Positions 43,053 to 52,930 of a stretch of 64,000 nt of DNA are shown here, piece after piece (the first letter of the stretch is position 1; each line of letters starts with the position of its first letter). Where the stretch lies: contig JASEVX010000001.1 in assembly GCA_031761405.1 (NCBI GenBank), forward strand, positions 112,656,025 through 112,720,024, in the 5' to 3' direction. The notes beneath the pieces were generated by a model that was not told the DNA's origin, searched no databases, and was given only the letters and a program-made list of their open reading frames with translations. Position numbers and translations under genes: made by a program. Source of the DNA: Serripes groenlandicus. Its lineage: Eukaryota > Mollusca > Bivalvia > Cardiida > Cardiidae.

Positions 43053-43285
43053 TTAACCCTTTCCCTCATAAAGACGCTTTCTGACGCCTTTTTAGCAGAC
43101 GAATTTTGGAAACATAGTGACAAAAGAAGAAATTGCTCAAAACAAGCAATTTCTCCTTTTGCCACAATGTTTTCCACTTTTAATCATAATAAGGTTATCC
43201 ATTCAATTAAAGAGATTTTCTATTTTTTGACTAAATATGTTCAAAGTCGTCTGCTGCAGAATTGTCGTATGAGGGTAAGGGTTAA
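43053..43285 (+). mobile_element. P-MITE, near full length
   Basis: TTAA at both ends, CCCTTTCCC and GGGTAAGGG. The centre is GCTCAAAACAAGC. The left subterminal motif is TTTTTAGCAGACGA. Confidence 0.87.
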
Positions 43286-43317
43286 TATAGTATTACAGTG
43301 TTTTTATGTCACATTCA

Positions 43318-43425
43318 TGTTTTTTTTTTGTCTCGCCCACCTTGATTGCTCCTCTGTTGTCCGTCTGTTTGTCTGTCCGTCCTGGTTTGAGTTGTTTGCA
43401 TGGTTATTGATAGGCAAGACAACTT
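43318..43425 (+). mobile_element. Helitron-like leader fragment
   Basis: T-tract, TGTCTCGCCCACCTTG, then CCGTCTGTTTGTCTGTCCGT, the kind of leader that follows the 5' end in H1, H2 and H7. No 3' end found nearby. Confidence 0.4.
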
Positions 43426-43432
43426 CTATTGT

Positions 43433-43660
43433 TCAACCCTTTCCCCGGACATACAACAATTCTGCAGCAGACCACTTTGAACATATTTTGTCAAAAAGCC
43501 ATTCTATAATTGAATAGATAACCTATGACTAAAAGTGGAAAACATTGTGGCAAAAGGAGAAATTGCTCGTTTTGAGCAATTTCTTCTTTTGTCACTATGT
43601 TTTCAAAAAGCCGATTGCTGCAGAGGCGTCAGAAAACGTCTATATGAGGGAAAGGGTTAA
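43433..43660 (-). mobile_element. P-MITE, full length
   Basis: TCAA before CCCTTTCCCC and TTAA after GGGAAAGGG. The centre GCTCGTTTTGAGC is intact. Confidence 0.86.
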
Positions 43661-43800
43661 GAAATGATTAAAATACAGGAAAAATGCAGCAATAAAACTA
43701 ATTGAAATGACTGTTTTATAAAATGCTAGAATGATGGTTATTCTAGTTTTGTGAAAGGTATAATATGTTACCCTAGTTGTCTTACTGATTAAAATGTATG

Positions 43801-44007
43801 TTAACCTTTTCCCACATGCGGCCAAATTTTGACACATCTTTTGAAAACATTGAGATAAACGGAGAAACTGCTCATCATCATCATTTTCTCTTTTTGCCTC
43901 ATATATTTCAATCATATTTGATAATTATTATACTTACATTCATAGAGATATTCCATATATTTGTCTGTTGCAGATTTGTTATATTTATTACCATAATAAG
44001 GGTTTAA
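43801..44007 (+). mobile_element. P-MITE, diverged
   Basis: TTAACCTTTTCCC on the left and ATAAGGGTTTAA on the right. The GACGCCTCTGCAGCAG block is deleted, and the centre is AACTGCTCATCATCATCATT. Confidence 0.7.
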
Positions 44008-44057
44008 TCCCATCCAGTGAATCCCCCATTATCATGACATAAAGTCTTCACTCGGCC

Positions 44058-44151
44058 CTAACCCTCCCACACTTAATTACAACAAATCTGCAGCAGACAA
44101 CTTTGAAAACATCTATGATTTTGTTGTAGAAAAATCTCTTTAAATGAACAT
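44058..44151 (-). mobile_element. P-MITE left part, cut by H5
   Basis: TAACCCTCCCACAC, AATCTGCAGCAGACAAC and AAAATCTCTTTAAATGAAC. The MITE stops where the inverted H5 terminus begins. Confidence 0.62.
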
Positions 44152-46050
44152 CCAATAGAAAGTTCATGCAACGCATCAATGTCGCCGGATATCCATACTG
44201 CAGTTATGCATAACACTTACATTATCCCTTTCCCTCATATAGACGCTTTCTGACGCCTCTGCAGCAGACGGCTTTTTGAAAACATAGTGACAAAAGGAGA
44301 AATTGCACAGAACGTGCAATTTCTCCTTTTGCCACAATGTTTTCCACTTTTTGGCATAGGTTATCCATTAAATTATGGAGATTTTCTATGTTTTGACAAA
44401 ATGCGTTCAAAGTCGTCTGCTGCAGAATTGCCATATGAGGGAAAGGGTTAAAGTAGTTGAAAAAACAGTTATCAACTGCAGGGCATATTGGAACATCAGG
44501 GGTGGGGTCAAGTTGAAATGTATCATTACTTGCATTTTTTTGTCAACAAAGTGAATGTCCTTCATTGAAATATAATTGAAGCATTTCATTGCTTATGACC
44601 AATCTCCATTCTAAGGTAGGTTGACCATTATACACACAGCCAACTAATTATTAATCATAAACAGTTATGGAAATGAGTAATCTTGCCAATCATTAGTCTT
44701 AGTATGTATACAGTGCTTTTATTAAGGCACAATTATAAGATTTGTGAATTCCCCATACACTTTTCAAGATGTTTGTCAGAATATTTGAATTTTATTAATT
44801 GTCAATAAAACCACAAAACAGACAATTTAGGATGTGTATGCAATAGCATGTCATTTTACCTTTACCCTATTAAATTCATTATTGGACAGCTTTGCAGGAA
44901 TCTACTTTTAAAACAATGAGAAAATGGTTTTCATTTTGAAATTTATCAATGGCTCCTTTCACATGTTTCCACAAAACAATTGGTCCCACAGTGTAAAATA
45001 TATTTATTTCACTTTTTAATGACATGATTTTCCTGTCAATATTCACTGAGCCTTGGAAAGTGCACCGTTGAATACAGTTACGAGATGTCTTTGGTATGAA
45101 TAAAAAAAACAAATTACGAAGAAAGCAGAGAGTCATTTTTGTCTCAGACGGCTGAAATTATTAACAGACAACTTACAGAATGTGTATGGTGTCATTGGTG
45201 CCTCAACATGATGTCTGGTCGGGCTAGAACTCGGAAAAATCTTTACAGATTATTGTTTTTACATTCCCATCATCATCAACATCGTGACGCTAGTTAATGT
45301 GGAGCTCAGTCTACCATTTCTTTACAGTTTTAACTGATAGTCAATTTATTTTAATTTGTTTGGGAGTAACAGTTGTTTGTTGTTTTGCTTTGACATCTTT
45401 GATTACTAAATGATCAATGCACCGGCTGCACAGACTTGACTATTAGACTGTACACAGTAACATCGCGCTGTCAATAGTAAAATAAAATACAGTGCGTCAG
45501 TCTACTGTAGGAGCGCATATGTAAAAAAATAGACTTTGCGACATAAAGGTATGTAGTTATCGCGTTGTGATTACATGTAGTATATGAAAATACAGTACCT
45601 CAGTCTAGCAGGTGCGCGTATGTTAAAAGTACGATTCCATTCTGAAGTTTAACTCGTCGGAAAGAAAACCACTCGAAAAAAAAGGCGAGCTCACAGAAAA
45701 TGTACTTGCAAAATTAAATTTCAACTCGCATTTTGCGAGTTAGAGAGTGCTAAATTCGAGCACTGAATAAACCGTCTACAGCAAGTCTAACAGGGACTCT
45801 TTTGTCTTCGTAAATAAGACAAAAAAAACATAAATGTGAGTCAAAATAAAGAAACTGTAAATAAGTCTTAAAACATCAGATTATTTATTTCATTTTAGAG
45901 GTGTCATAACTTAGTGTTTTTAAACAAACACAATAATTGTAATATGTTCAAGACATTTAAAAAATAATAATCTAATAATGACTTGTCCTCCCATGTCACA
46001 TCCGAAAACCTATTAAAAATATAAGTTTCGGGCTTCTGCCCGGCGACTTA
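44152..46050 (-). mobile_element. Helitron-like H5, copy B, with internal insertions
   Basis: On the minus strand the 5' end is at 46050 (AAGTCGCCGGGCAGAAGCCC) and the 3' end near 44152 (CCGGCGACATTGATGCG, hairpin, CTTTCTATTG, decayed). 45490-46040 matches copy A 31775-32140 with an extra ~150 bp around 45640-45800 (holding the hairpin AACTCGCA/TGCGAGTT). 44166-44925 matches 32781-33310 with the P-MITE at 44222 added. Middle parts differ from copy A. Confidence 0.75.
44222..44451 (+). mobile_element. P-MITE with an empty-site counterpart
   Basis: TTAT precedes CCCTTTCCC and TTAA follows GGGAAAGGG. The homologous H5 copy A has no insert at the equivalent place (inverse of 33215-33245) and reads ATTATAGTAG across it. 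This fixes both boundaries and shows insertion after H5 copies diverged. Confidence 0.92.
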
Positions 46051-46059
46051 TAATTATAG

Positions 46060-46574
46060 AAATACATTGCGGCAAAAGAAGATGACTTTTGAAAACAATG
46101 TGGCAAATGGAAAAATTGCTCATAAGGCTAAAAAATAATATGTGTGGTTCAGGTAAACCTACCTTTCCTATTTTTTGGGGCCGACCCTAGAACTTTTTAT
46201 CGATTTTGGGAACTAAAATAATTGAGTACGTAAGTGAAATGCTTATCGTCCGTAATAAAACAAACATGGTGGCGGCCACAGTGTTCGCTGTGACGGTAGA
46301 AAACGCGTCCATGGCCCTTAAATTCAAAACGAATTATGAAGGCAGTCATCAACTCATCTACCGTTGGGGAAGTCTTTGCAAGAATTATTGCATAATTGAT
46401 GAGATGTCTTGAATGTGCATATAGCACACATGTGTAACCACTTACGTCTGTAACAACTTGCTTCTGAAGAAAAAAAGCCTACCTACCTATGCTTTTTCTT
46501 TGACCAATGTTACCTGAACCACACATATTTTTTTGTTTAGCCTAAGCTGAAATCTGCATGTGGGAATAGGTTAA
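46060..46574 (-). mobile_element. P-MITE interrupted by a Harbinger-like MITE
   Basis: ATGACTTTTGAAAAC, AATGTGGCAAATGG, AAATTGCTCATAA are on the left. After the insert come GCTGAAATCTGCATGTG, GGAATAGG and TTAA (46571-46574). Much of the right half is missing. Confidence 0.62.
46126..46542. mobile_element. Harbinger-like MITE, ~33-bp inverted ends, TAA flanks
   Basis: The ends GGCTAAAAAATAATATGTG..TGGTTCAGGTAA and TTACCTGAACCACACATATT..GTTTAGCC are inverted, the inner 18-20 bp perfectly. TAA flanks both sides (46123-46125, 46543-46545). A 3-bp TWA duplication is typical of PIF/Harbinger elements. The core is GC-richer (GGTGGCGGCCACAGTG, GAAAACGCGTCCATGGCC), open in frames of ~70 codons on both strands, none recognised. 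Confidence 0.75.
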
Positions 46575-46950
46575 TGATTAAAAATGTACATAATGTGAGA
46601 CTATATCACTCTTCAGTGGCCTGTAAAGTTTTTCATCAATTTATCTCTTTTTCTTTTGATTTTGGAAGTTTCTAATGTCACCCTGAAAGGGGCGAAATTA
46701 ATTGGGTTGAACAGAGATGCTTAACTGACCATGATGTTGAATATGCAAGTGACCTTTAAATATTTCGCATGTCAGCCTATGATCTCCTCTCTTTGTGTGT
46801 GACCCAACATAACTTAGTGTGAACTTGTCAGCTTTTGTCAGAAAGAAGCCTTGTGGAAGAGGAATTTTTACTTTTCTATTGATAAATCTCAAGTAGGCAA
46901 AAACTGGAACAGTTTTATAACCCAAACCTGATGTAAATTATATTTTCTGA
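46575..46950. other. Unassigned stretch
   Basis: No repeat family member seen. The 75-codon minus frame (46698-46925) contains no domain I recognise. Confidence 0.4.
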
Positions 46951-46951
46951 A

Positions 46952-47013
46952 GCTACAGAGATTTTCAATATTGTCTGCTAAAGATTTATTAAATTGTAAG
47001 TGGGAAAGGGCGT
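46952..47013 (+). mobile_element. P-MITE right end
   Basis: CTACAGAGATTTTCAATATT, GTCTGCTAAAGATT and GTGGGAAAGGGCG. Confidence 0.6.
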
Positions 47014-47053
47014 ATGTATGTAAATGGGGTAAATCTGTAGCCCCACTCAACAT

Positions 47054-47285
47054 TTAACCCTTTCCCTCATACAACAATTCTGCAGCAGACGACTTTGAAC
47101 ATATTTTGTCCAAACATAAGAAAATCTCCATAATTGAATGGATAACCTATGACAAAAAGTGGAAAACATTGTGGCAAAAGGAGAAATTGCACGTTGTGCA
47201 ATTTCTTCTTTTGTCATTATTATGTTTTCAAAAAGCTGTCTGCTGCAGAGGCGTCAGAAAGCGTCTATATGAGGGAAAGGGTTAA
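47054..47285 (-). mobile_element. P-MITE, near-consensus
   Basis: TTAA at both ends with intact termini. The central palindrome is nearly loopless: AAATTGCACGTTGTGCAATTT. Confidence 0.91.
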
Positions 47286-47458
47286 CATTATTGTTAGAGT
47301 TTAATAGTTCTGTGTCAAATAATGTATGAATATTTTCATCCAGTTTGTCTGGTCACTAGTTTTTCCCCAGGCCATATGGAGTTTTTATCGGACTATAATG
47401 ACCTACACCAAACCAAATCACTGAATATTTCAGAAAAATTCTTTATATTAACTGTTTC

Positions 47459-47727
47459 CTTGTGACATGACCTTTCTGTCAGTACCAAAATGTTTGACCT
47501 TGCGACCTTGACCTTTGACCTAGATGTTGCTGTTTGTCGAAAAAAACTTTAACCTTGACCACTACTTTTGAACCATAACAGGTATGGCTACCATATTTCA
47601 CATGTGTATTCCTTGTGACATGACCTTTCTGTCAGTACCAACATTTCTGACCTTGACCTTGCGACCTTGACCTTTGACCTAGATATTGCCATTCGGGGGC
47701 ATCAGTGTTTCACAAACGCATCTTGTT
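47459..47727 (+). mobile_element. Helitron-like H1, 3' end
   Basis: Nearly two H1 core units (TGACCTTTCTGTCAGTACC, GACCTTTGACCTAGATG) lead to the inverted arm CATTCGGGGGCATCAG. The small hairpin GTTT-CAC-AAAC follows, then GCATCTTGT. It complements the 5' portion at 11167, although the two are 35 kb apart. Confidence 0.8.
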
Positions 47728-47759
47728 TCATTTTAATTCAATAATTAAACTAACAGTTA

Positions 47760-47826
47760 TAAAATGATTTAAAAAGTCATCTGCTGCAGAGACGTCAGAA
47801 AGCTTCTATATGTGGGAAAGGGTTAA
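47760..47826 (-). mobile_element. P-MITE right end
   Basis: AAAAAGTCATCTGCTGCAGAG, CGTCAGAAAGC and GTGGGAAAGGGTTAA. Confidence 0.68.
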
Positions 47827-47885
47827 GTGAAATGTTTGTATGCCAGAATCTCAATCGGTCCAGATTTCCCCTGAGAAATTGACAG

Positions 47886-48000
47886 TCATTTTGGAGACGG
47901 TGGCCCAAAGTTAGACTGCTGGCCTGTAGATCCAGAGGTCTATTGAGGTTTGAACCCCGTGATGAATCAAACTTTGGGATTTAACCACACCCTTATTGTA
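47886..48000 (+). mobile_element. SINE head fragment
   Basis: GGTGGCCCAAAGTTAGACTGC as an A-box-like part and GAGGTTTGAACCCCGTG as B-box. No 3' domain follows. Low certainty. Confidence 0.4.
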
Positions 48001-48008
48001 AGAGGATA

Positions 48009-48186
48009 ATGACCCTTTCCCACATATAACAATTTTGCGGCAGACAACTTTGATAACATGTTCTTTGCTCCAATGTGGACAATCCCTATAATTGAAACTA
48101 TAATTATTGAAAAGAGTTGTTTTGAGCAATTTCTCCTTTTGTTACAATGTTTTCAATAGTCCTCTGCTGCACTGAAGTGTTAAAAA
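48009..48186 (-). mobile_element. P-MITE, source of the minisatellite
   Basis: CCCTTTCCCACATATAAC on the left, half a centre (GTTTTGAGCAATTTCTCC) and CCTCTGCTGCAC. Its right end reads AAAAAGTGTCTGAATGTGGG and AAAGTG, which is exactly the unit repeated next. Confidence 0.75.
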
Positions 48187-49193
48187 GTGTCTGAATGTGG
48201 GAAAGTGTTTAAAAGTGTCTGAATGTGGGAAAGTGTTTAAAAGTGTCTGAATGTGGGAAAGTGTTTAAAAGTGTCTGAATGTGGGAAAGTGTTTAAAAGT
48301 GTCTGAATGTGGGAAAGTGTTTAAAAGTGTCTGAATGTGGGAAAGTGTTTAAAAGTGTCTGAATGTGGGAAAGTGTTTAAAAGTGTCTGAATGTGGGAAA
48401 GTGTTTAAAAGTGTCTGAATGTGGGAAAGTGTTTAAAAGTGTCTGAATGTGGGAAAGTGTTTAAAAGTGTCTGAATGTGGGAAAGTGTTTAAAAGTGTCT
48501 GAATGTGGGAAAGTGTTAAAAAGTGTCTGAATGTGGGAAAGTGTTTAAAAGTGTCTGAATGTGGGAAAGTGTTTAAAAGTGTCTGAATGTGGGAAAGTGT
48601 TTAAAAGTGTCTGAATGTGGGAAAGTGTTTAAAAGTGTCTGAATGTGGGAAAGTGTTTAAAAGTGTCTGAATGTGGGAAAGTGTTAAAAAGTGTCTGAAT
48701 GTGGGAAAGTGTTTAAAAGTGTCTGAATGTGGGAAAGTGTTTAAAAGTGTCTGAATGTGGGAAAGTGTTTAAAAGTGTCTGAATGTGGGAAAGTGTTTAA
48801 AAGTGTCTGAATGTGGGAAAGTGTTAAAAAGTGTCTGAATGTGGGAAAGTGTTAAAAAGTGTCTGAATGTGGGAAAGTGTTTAAAAGTGTCTGAATGTGG
48901 GAAAGTGTTAAAAAGTGTCTGAATGTGGGAAAGTGTTAAAAAGTGTCTGAATGTGGGAAAGTGTTTAAAAGTGTCTGAATGTGGGAAAGTGTTTAAAAGT
49001 GTCTGAATGTGGGAAAGTGTTTAAAAGTGTCTGAATGTGGGAAAGTGTTAAAAAGTGTCTGAATGTGGGAAAGTGTTAAAAAGTGTCTGAATGTGGGAAA
49101 GTGTTAAAAAGTGTCTGAATGTGGGAAAGTGTTTAAAAGTGTCTGAATGTGGGAAAGTGTTTTAAAGTGTCTGAATGTGGGAAAGTGTTTTAG
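48183..49193. repeat. 28-bp minisatellite, 36 units
   Basis: Units of AAAAGTGTCTGAATGTGGG then AAAGTGTTT repeat every 28 bp; GTGTCTG starts at 48187 and recurs exactly to 49167. The only variation is the base after GTGTT: most units have T, nine have A (units 12, 18, 23, 24, 26, 27, 31-33), and the last two have an extra shift. The unit is the P-MITE terminus, with GGGAAAGTGTTAA close to the canonical end, so the array arose by expanding one MITE end. Confidence 0.95.
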
Positions 49194-49287
49194 AAGTTTC
49201 CAGGTCGTCAATATACTATTTACTTGTTTCATAATAAAATGTCTCCTGAATTTAAAGAAAAGGTAAAAGTATACTGACACTATATAG

Positions 49288-49517
49288 ACTTTCATTTATA
49301 GAGATTTTCATATTTATCCCTTTCCTACATACAAAAAATCTGACGACTGAATACATCTCAATAAAATCATGTTCAATTATTGAAAAGAGTTAAAAATATT
49401 ATTACAAAATAATTACATCATCATGAGCAATTTCTCCTTTTGCCACAAATTATATTTTCAACCAGTCGTCCCCTGTGTAGATGCGTCGAAACATGAAGGC
49501 AAGTGGGAAAGAGTTAA
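49288..49517 (-). mobile_element. P-MITE, diverged
   Basis: A short '+' interior scrap (CTTTCATTTATAGAGATTTTC) precedes TTAT and CCCTTTCC at 49314-. The right end is GGGAAAGAGTTAA. CTGCAGCAG on the left is deleted. Confidence 0.72.
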
Positions 49518-49749
49518 GCAAATAGAAACGATTTCTGACCCCTCTGTTGCAGACAACCTTTGAAAACAATGTTACAATCAAAAGAAATTGCTCTGAACTA
49601 GCAATTACACCTTTCAACGCAATATTTTCAACTCAATTTGATAAGACTTTAGTGTACTTTCATTTTTGGAGAATTTCGATACTTCTGCATAGACGTTTTC
49701 GGAGTCATCTTGGTAGAATTGTTATACAACTGTATGTGGGAAGGGTTAA
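49518..49749 (+). mobile_element. P-MITE, no left terminus
   Basis: It begins within GATTTCTGACCCCTCTG right after the previous copy's TTAA and ends GTGGGAAGGGTTAA. The centre GCTCTGAACTAGC is diverged. Confidence 0.68.
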
Positions 49750-49962
49750 ATGTCATCAAATTTAAAGAAAAGGTAAAACTCACTTTCCAGCTGCTATCTT
49801 ATAAGCCCAGCAGTTTTATTATAAAAAGATAAAGGATGTCTTCAACAAATAACAAGAGAAAGTTGATGCAAGGCATCAATGTCGCCGGAAAAGACTGCAT
49901 TGATTTATTTATGTATTCTTGACTTTCCTTAGTCTATTCAATCAAAGTACAGAAAGTACTGG

Positions 49963-50894
49963 TAACGAATTATTTTGAACATGTATTGTAAAATCAAATT
50001 TATGAATGCAATTGATCATGCTATTGCACAATTTAGTCTATTTTATTATTATTAATATTTTTGTCCAGAGATTTTTTTTATCAGTTGACAGTTTTAGTAA
50101 ATGTAGCATTTCAACGGCGATGCGAGCGTTTAACATGCACACTAACTCTTTCACTGAGCTCTGCGTAAAGTCTGTCAAAACACCCATGGCATATTTGTGA
50201 GATTTACATTGTTAGTTTGATTTGTTTTCGTCACCAGGGGCGGATCCAGGATTTCGGCTTATATTATAACTATGTTTCATGTGAGTGAATTAATTATTAT
50301 AAATCTATAATGTTTAAAAAATCGCATAAAATAAGAATTAAAAAAAAAAAAAAAGAACAGTTCCAATTGGGACCCGAACTCGCGTCCATAAATAGTCCAT
50401 GTTTAGAAGTTTTACACGCTCTGCAGTACACCACGGTACTTTGATACAACATATGATCGTTACTTTCGTATATATATTAAGCTAACTGAATGCGCGCGTA
50501 TGTAAACCATGATCTATAATTAGCTCTGCGTAGTGGCATATTTGTGAGATTAACATTGTTCTATACAGCGTGGGGTCAACTTCTAGTGAATGGGCATACG
50601 ACTAAAATTCATACTCGTGCCTTATACGTACCTGCCGACAAATGAAATATATATGCGCGTACTGTTAATTTGATATTTTCTAGAAAATTGATTATCTATG
50701 ATGATTCGATAGTATAATTATGACTTCACTGTATTGAAATAACACGTAGAAGTCATTTTAATATCGAAAAAATACTAGGACTATTTAGGTGCAGCGAATG
50801 TGTATTCTAAGCGGAAGTGTAGTTTAACCGTGACTTCCGGAAAAAAAAACGATCGCGTTAACTGTATTATTTTTTGAGAAAAAATAATTCGTTA
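49963..50894 (-). mobile_element. D element, copy B
   Basis: Inverted copy of 30128-31161 with high identity. The tRNA-like module is at about 50365-50450 (GGGACCCGAACTC on this strand). It lacks ~100 bp present in copy A. A/T-tract length at 50335-50352 differs. Confidence 0.75.
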
Positions 50895-51189
50895 AAAATT
50901 AGGAACGTAGTAATGAAAACATTTGGTTATAAATTGTATATACATACCTATACATTAGGGTATCTATAAAAAATTAACGAAATGTGTACACATTTATCTG
51001 GCTTAAATTTAATTTTGCTGTTGTTACTTATTTAAATAATAGTATTCATTCATATCATTTCAATGTTTGTCAATCTTATTCGAATCACAAGGTAAATATC
51101 CTGGTATTGCTTTAAAGGGAGGTAATTTGAAGAAAACAAAAGTCTTCAAAAGGAGAAATATATCAGCATTACCGTCTACAGTTTAAATT

Positions 51190-51299
51190 GTTCTATTGTT
51201 TGTGGATTTAAAAATGTTCTTTTTTTCTTATTTCTACATGTACAACGAAATATTGCGGCTTCTCTTTGACGCTTTGCGTCAAACATTCGTCTTGTACTT
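51190..51299 (+). mobile_element. Helitron-like H8, 3' terminus
   Basis: ACCGTCTACAGTTTAAATTG, TGTTTGTGGATTTAAA, AACGAAATATTGCGGCTTC, the hairpin TTGACGC-TTT-GCGTCAA and ACATTCGTCTTGT. A second copy ends at 63514. The 5' part was not identified. Confidence 0.7.
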
Positions 51300-51600
51300 G
51301 TCTAAAATAAAATAATATCACTCGCTTTTTCATATCGAAATGCGCATGCGCGAAAATCGATGTTAAAGGTCACGAAACTACACAACAGAATAGGGTCTAT
51401 ATTTAGCTTAGAAACAGTTCCTACTTTAGATATTCATGGATTAACATTATTAAATGAATTCTACACAAATCAAGACATCTCTTTGAACATGAAAACAACA
51501 TTTAGTAAGTTAAAATTGCTATTAAAAGGAGCATCCGAAATTGACCTCAATGATGACACATAAGAGTCTGCATTAGGGGGTGTTGGTTCACGTCTTGAAG
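51300..51600 (+). other. Short open frame of unknown nature (51360-51563)
   Basis: A 67-codon frame starting ATG TTA AAG, ending TAA, overlaps an antisense frame of similar length. Composition is rich in L, T, K and N, with no motif I recognise. It lies inside H5 copy C and could be captured sequence or chance. Confidence 0.2.
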
Positions 51601-51879
51601 GGACCACTTTTGTCTTCGTAAATAAGACAAAAAACTTAAATGCGAGTGAAATAAAAAAAAACTGCAAACATTAAAAAATCGGAATATTTATTTCATTTTA
51701 GATGTGTCATTTATTAGTGTTCGTAAACAACCACAATTGTAATATGTTCAAATCATCTAGATTTGTTTCTTTCTAATAATAAGCCGCCCTCCCATGTGAT
51801 TTCCGAAAAGCTATTAAAAATAGAAGTCGCGGGCTTCTGCCCGGCGACTAATGAAGAACAAGGCCAAAGTAGTTAAAAG

Positions 51880-52114
51880 ATATTTACACTTTTCAACATA
51901 AAAAAAATCTGCAGCATTCAACTTTGTCAACAACTATATATAGGCATAAATATGGAAACTCTCCATAAATGAAAGGATGATTATTGGATAGAGTTGATAA
52001 TATTGTAGGAAAAAGAGAAAATCTCATCATGATTAATTTTCTTTTATTTGGTTTCAAATGTCATCTTAATATGTAGATGCATTTAAATAGTTCTGCATTG
52101 TGGGAAAGGGTTTT
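51880..52114 (-). mobile_element. P-MITE, decayed
   Basis: AATCTGCAGCATTCAAC, TAGAGTTGATAATATTG, a broken centre and GTGGGAAAGGGTTTT. The left terminus is decayed (CTTTTCAACATAAA). Confidence 0.65.
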
Positions 52115-52365
52115 AAGATATAAAAAACCAGTTCTGTTTGACACTTGCATCCACGTTCTGGCTGCCCTGGCATCATAAACTTGAAAAATAATGTAGAGAG
52201 ATTCTGTTTTATTGCCTGCTATGCAAATATGGATATGCCACCCACCGCCGATTTTATCTTCAGGTTTCATTGATTGAATTTAAAGGTCTTTCAATTTGTA
52301 AAATTCTGTGGTTATGATTTTCAATGTAGGTCAGTAGATAAATGGTTTTAAATCTTCTCCATGGC

Positions 52366-52584
52366 TTAACCCCCCTTACAACAACTCTGCAGCAGACGAC
52401 ATTGAAAACATACCCGAAGAAAATAGGAAAAATGATAGTACAATAATTTAATAGAGTTGAAAACATGGTGACCAAAGAAGAAATTGCTCGTTTTTAGCAA
52501 TTTTTCTTTTTTTTGCCATGTTTTCTAAAAGACGTCTGCTGCTGCAGAGGCATCCGGTTGCATCTATATGAGGAAAAGGGTTAA
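52366..52584 (-). mobile_element. P-MITE, full length
   Basis: TTAACCCCCCTTACAAC on the left, AGGAAAAGGGTTAA on the right. CTGCAGCAGACGAC is intact, and the right motif is doubled (GTCTGCTGCTGCAG). Confidence 0.82.
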
Positions 52585-52930
52585 CCACCTCCCTTCCCCT
52601 TTGCTTCATATTCATGCATTTACATACTTGCATTGATATGTGAATCTGTGAAATCAGTATGAAAAGAGAAATAATTAAATAATGGTTCATTTTTCCTTTC
52701 TGTGTTATATTTTCAATATGTCAGTTATAATGACATTAAATGAATTTAAGATAATTGAATTTTGACATGCTTGTTTAGATAAACACAATTACCTCAGGGC
52801 ACAGTACAAAAAGGGATTTGTAGCCTTGTTGGTAAACATAATGGCTTTCTAATAAATAGAAAATAATTTCAATTATATACAGTTAATGAGTTTCAGTCAT
52901 ATGATATTTCTCTGGATTCTTTTTGATTGC
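52585..52930. other. AT-rich stretch, nothing recognised
   Basis: No family member or gene seen. Confidence 0.4.

Larger units (their letters stand above)
49852..51850 (-). mobile_element. Helitron-like H5, copy C, carrying D and an H8 end
   Basis: Minus strand: 5' end at 51850 (AGTCGCCGGGCAGAAGCCCG), 3' end at 49852 (CCGGCGACATTGATGCC, TTGCATCAACTTTCTCTTGT). Only the first ~250 bp and last ~40 bp match copies A and B. The interior is different and contains the D element (49963-50894) and, on the plus strand, an H8-type terminus (to 51299). Exchange of interior with conserved ends is typical of non-autonomous Helitrons. Confidence 0.75.

Noticed and set aside
46197..46427. Opposing ~70-codon frames as a small gene
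   Set aside because: They lie inside a MITE with inverted ends and TAA flanks. Possible capture, but not an expressed gene on this evidence.
48183..49193. CRISPR-like regular array
   Set aside because: Units are contiguous with no spacers, derive from a MITE end, and the genome is eukaryotic.
51360..51563. 67-codon coding sequence
   Set aside because: No homology, overlapping antisense frame, inside an H5 copy. Kept only as an unassigned note.
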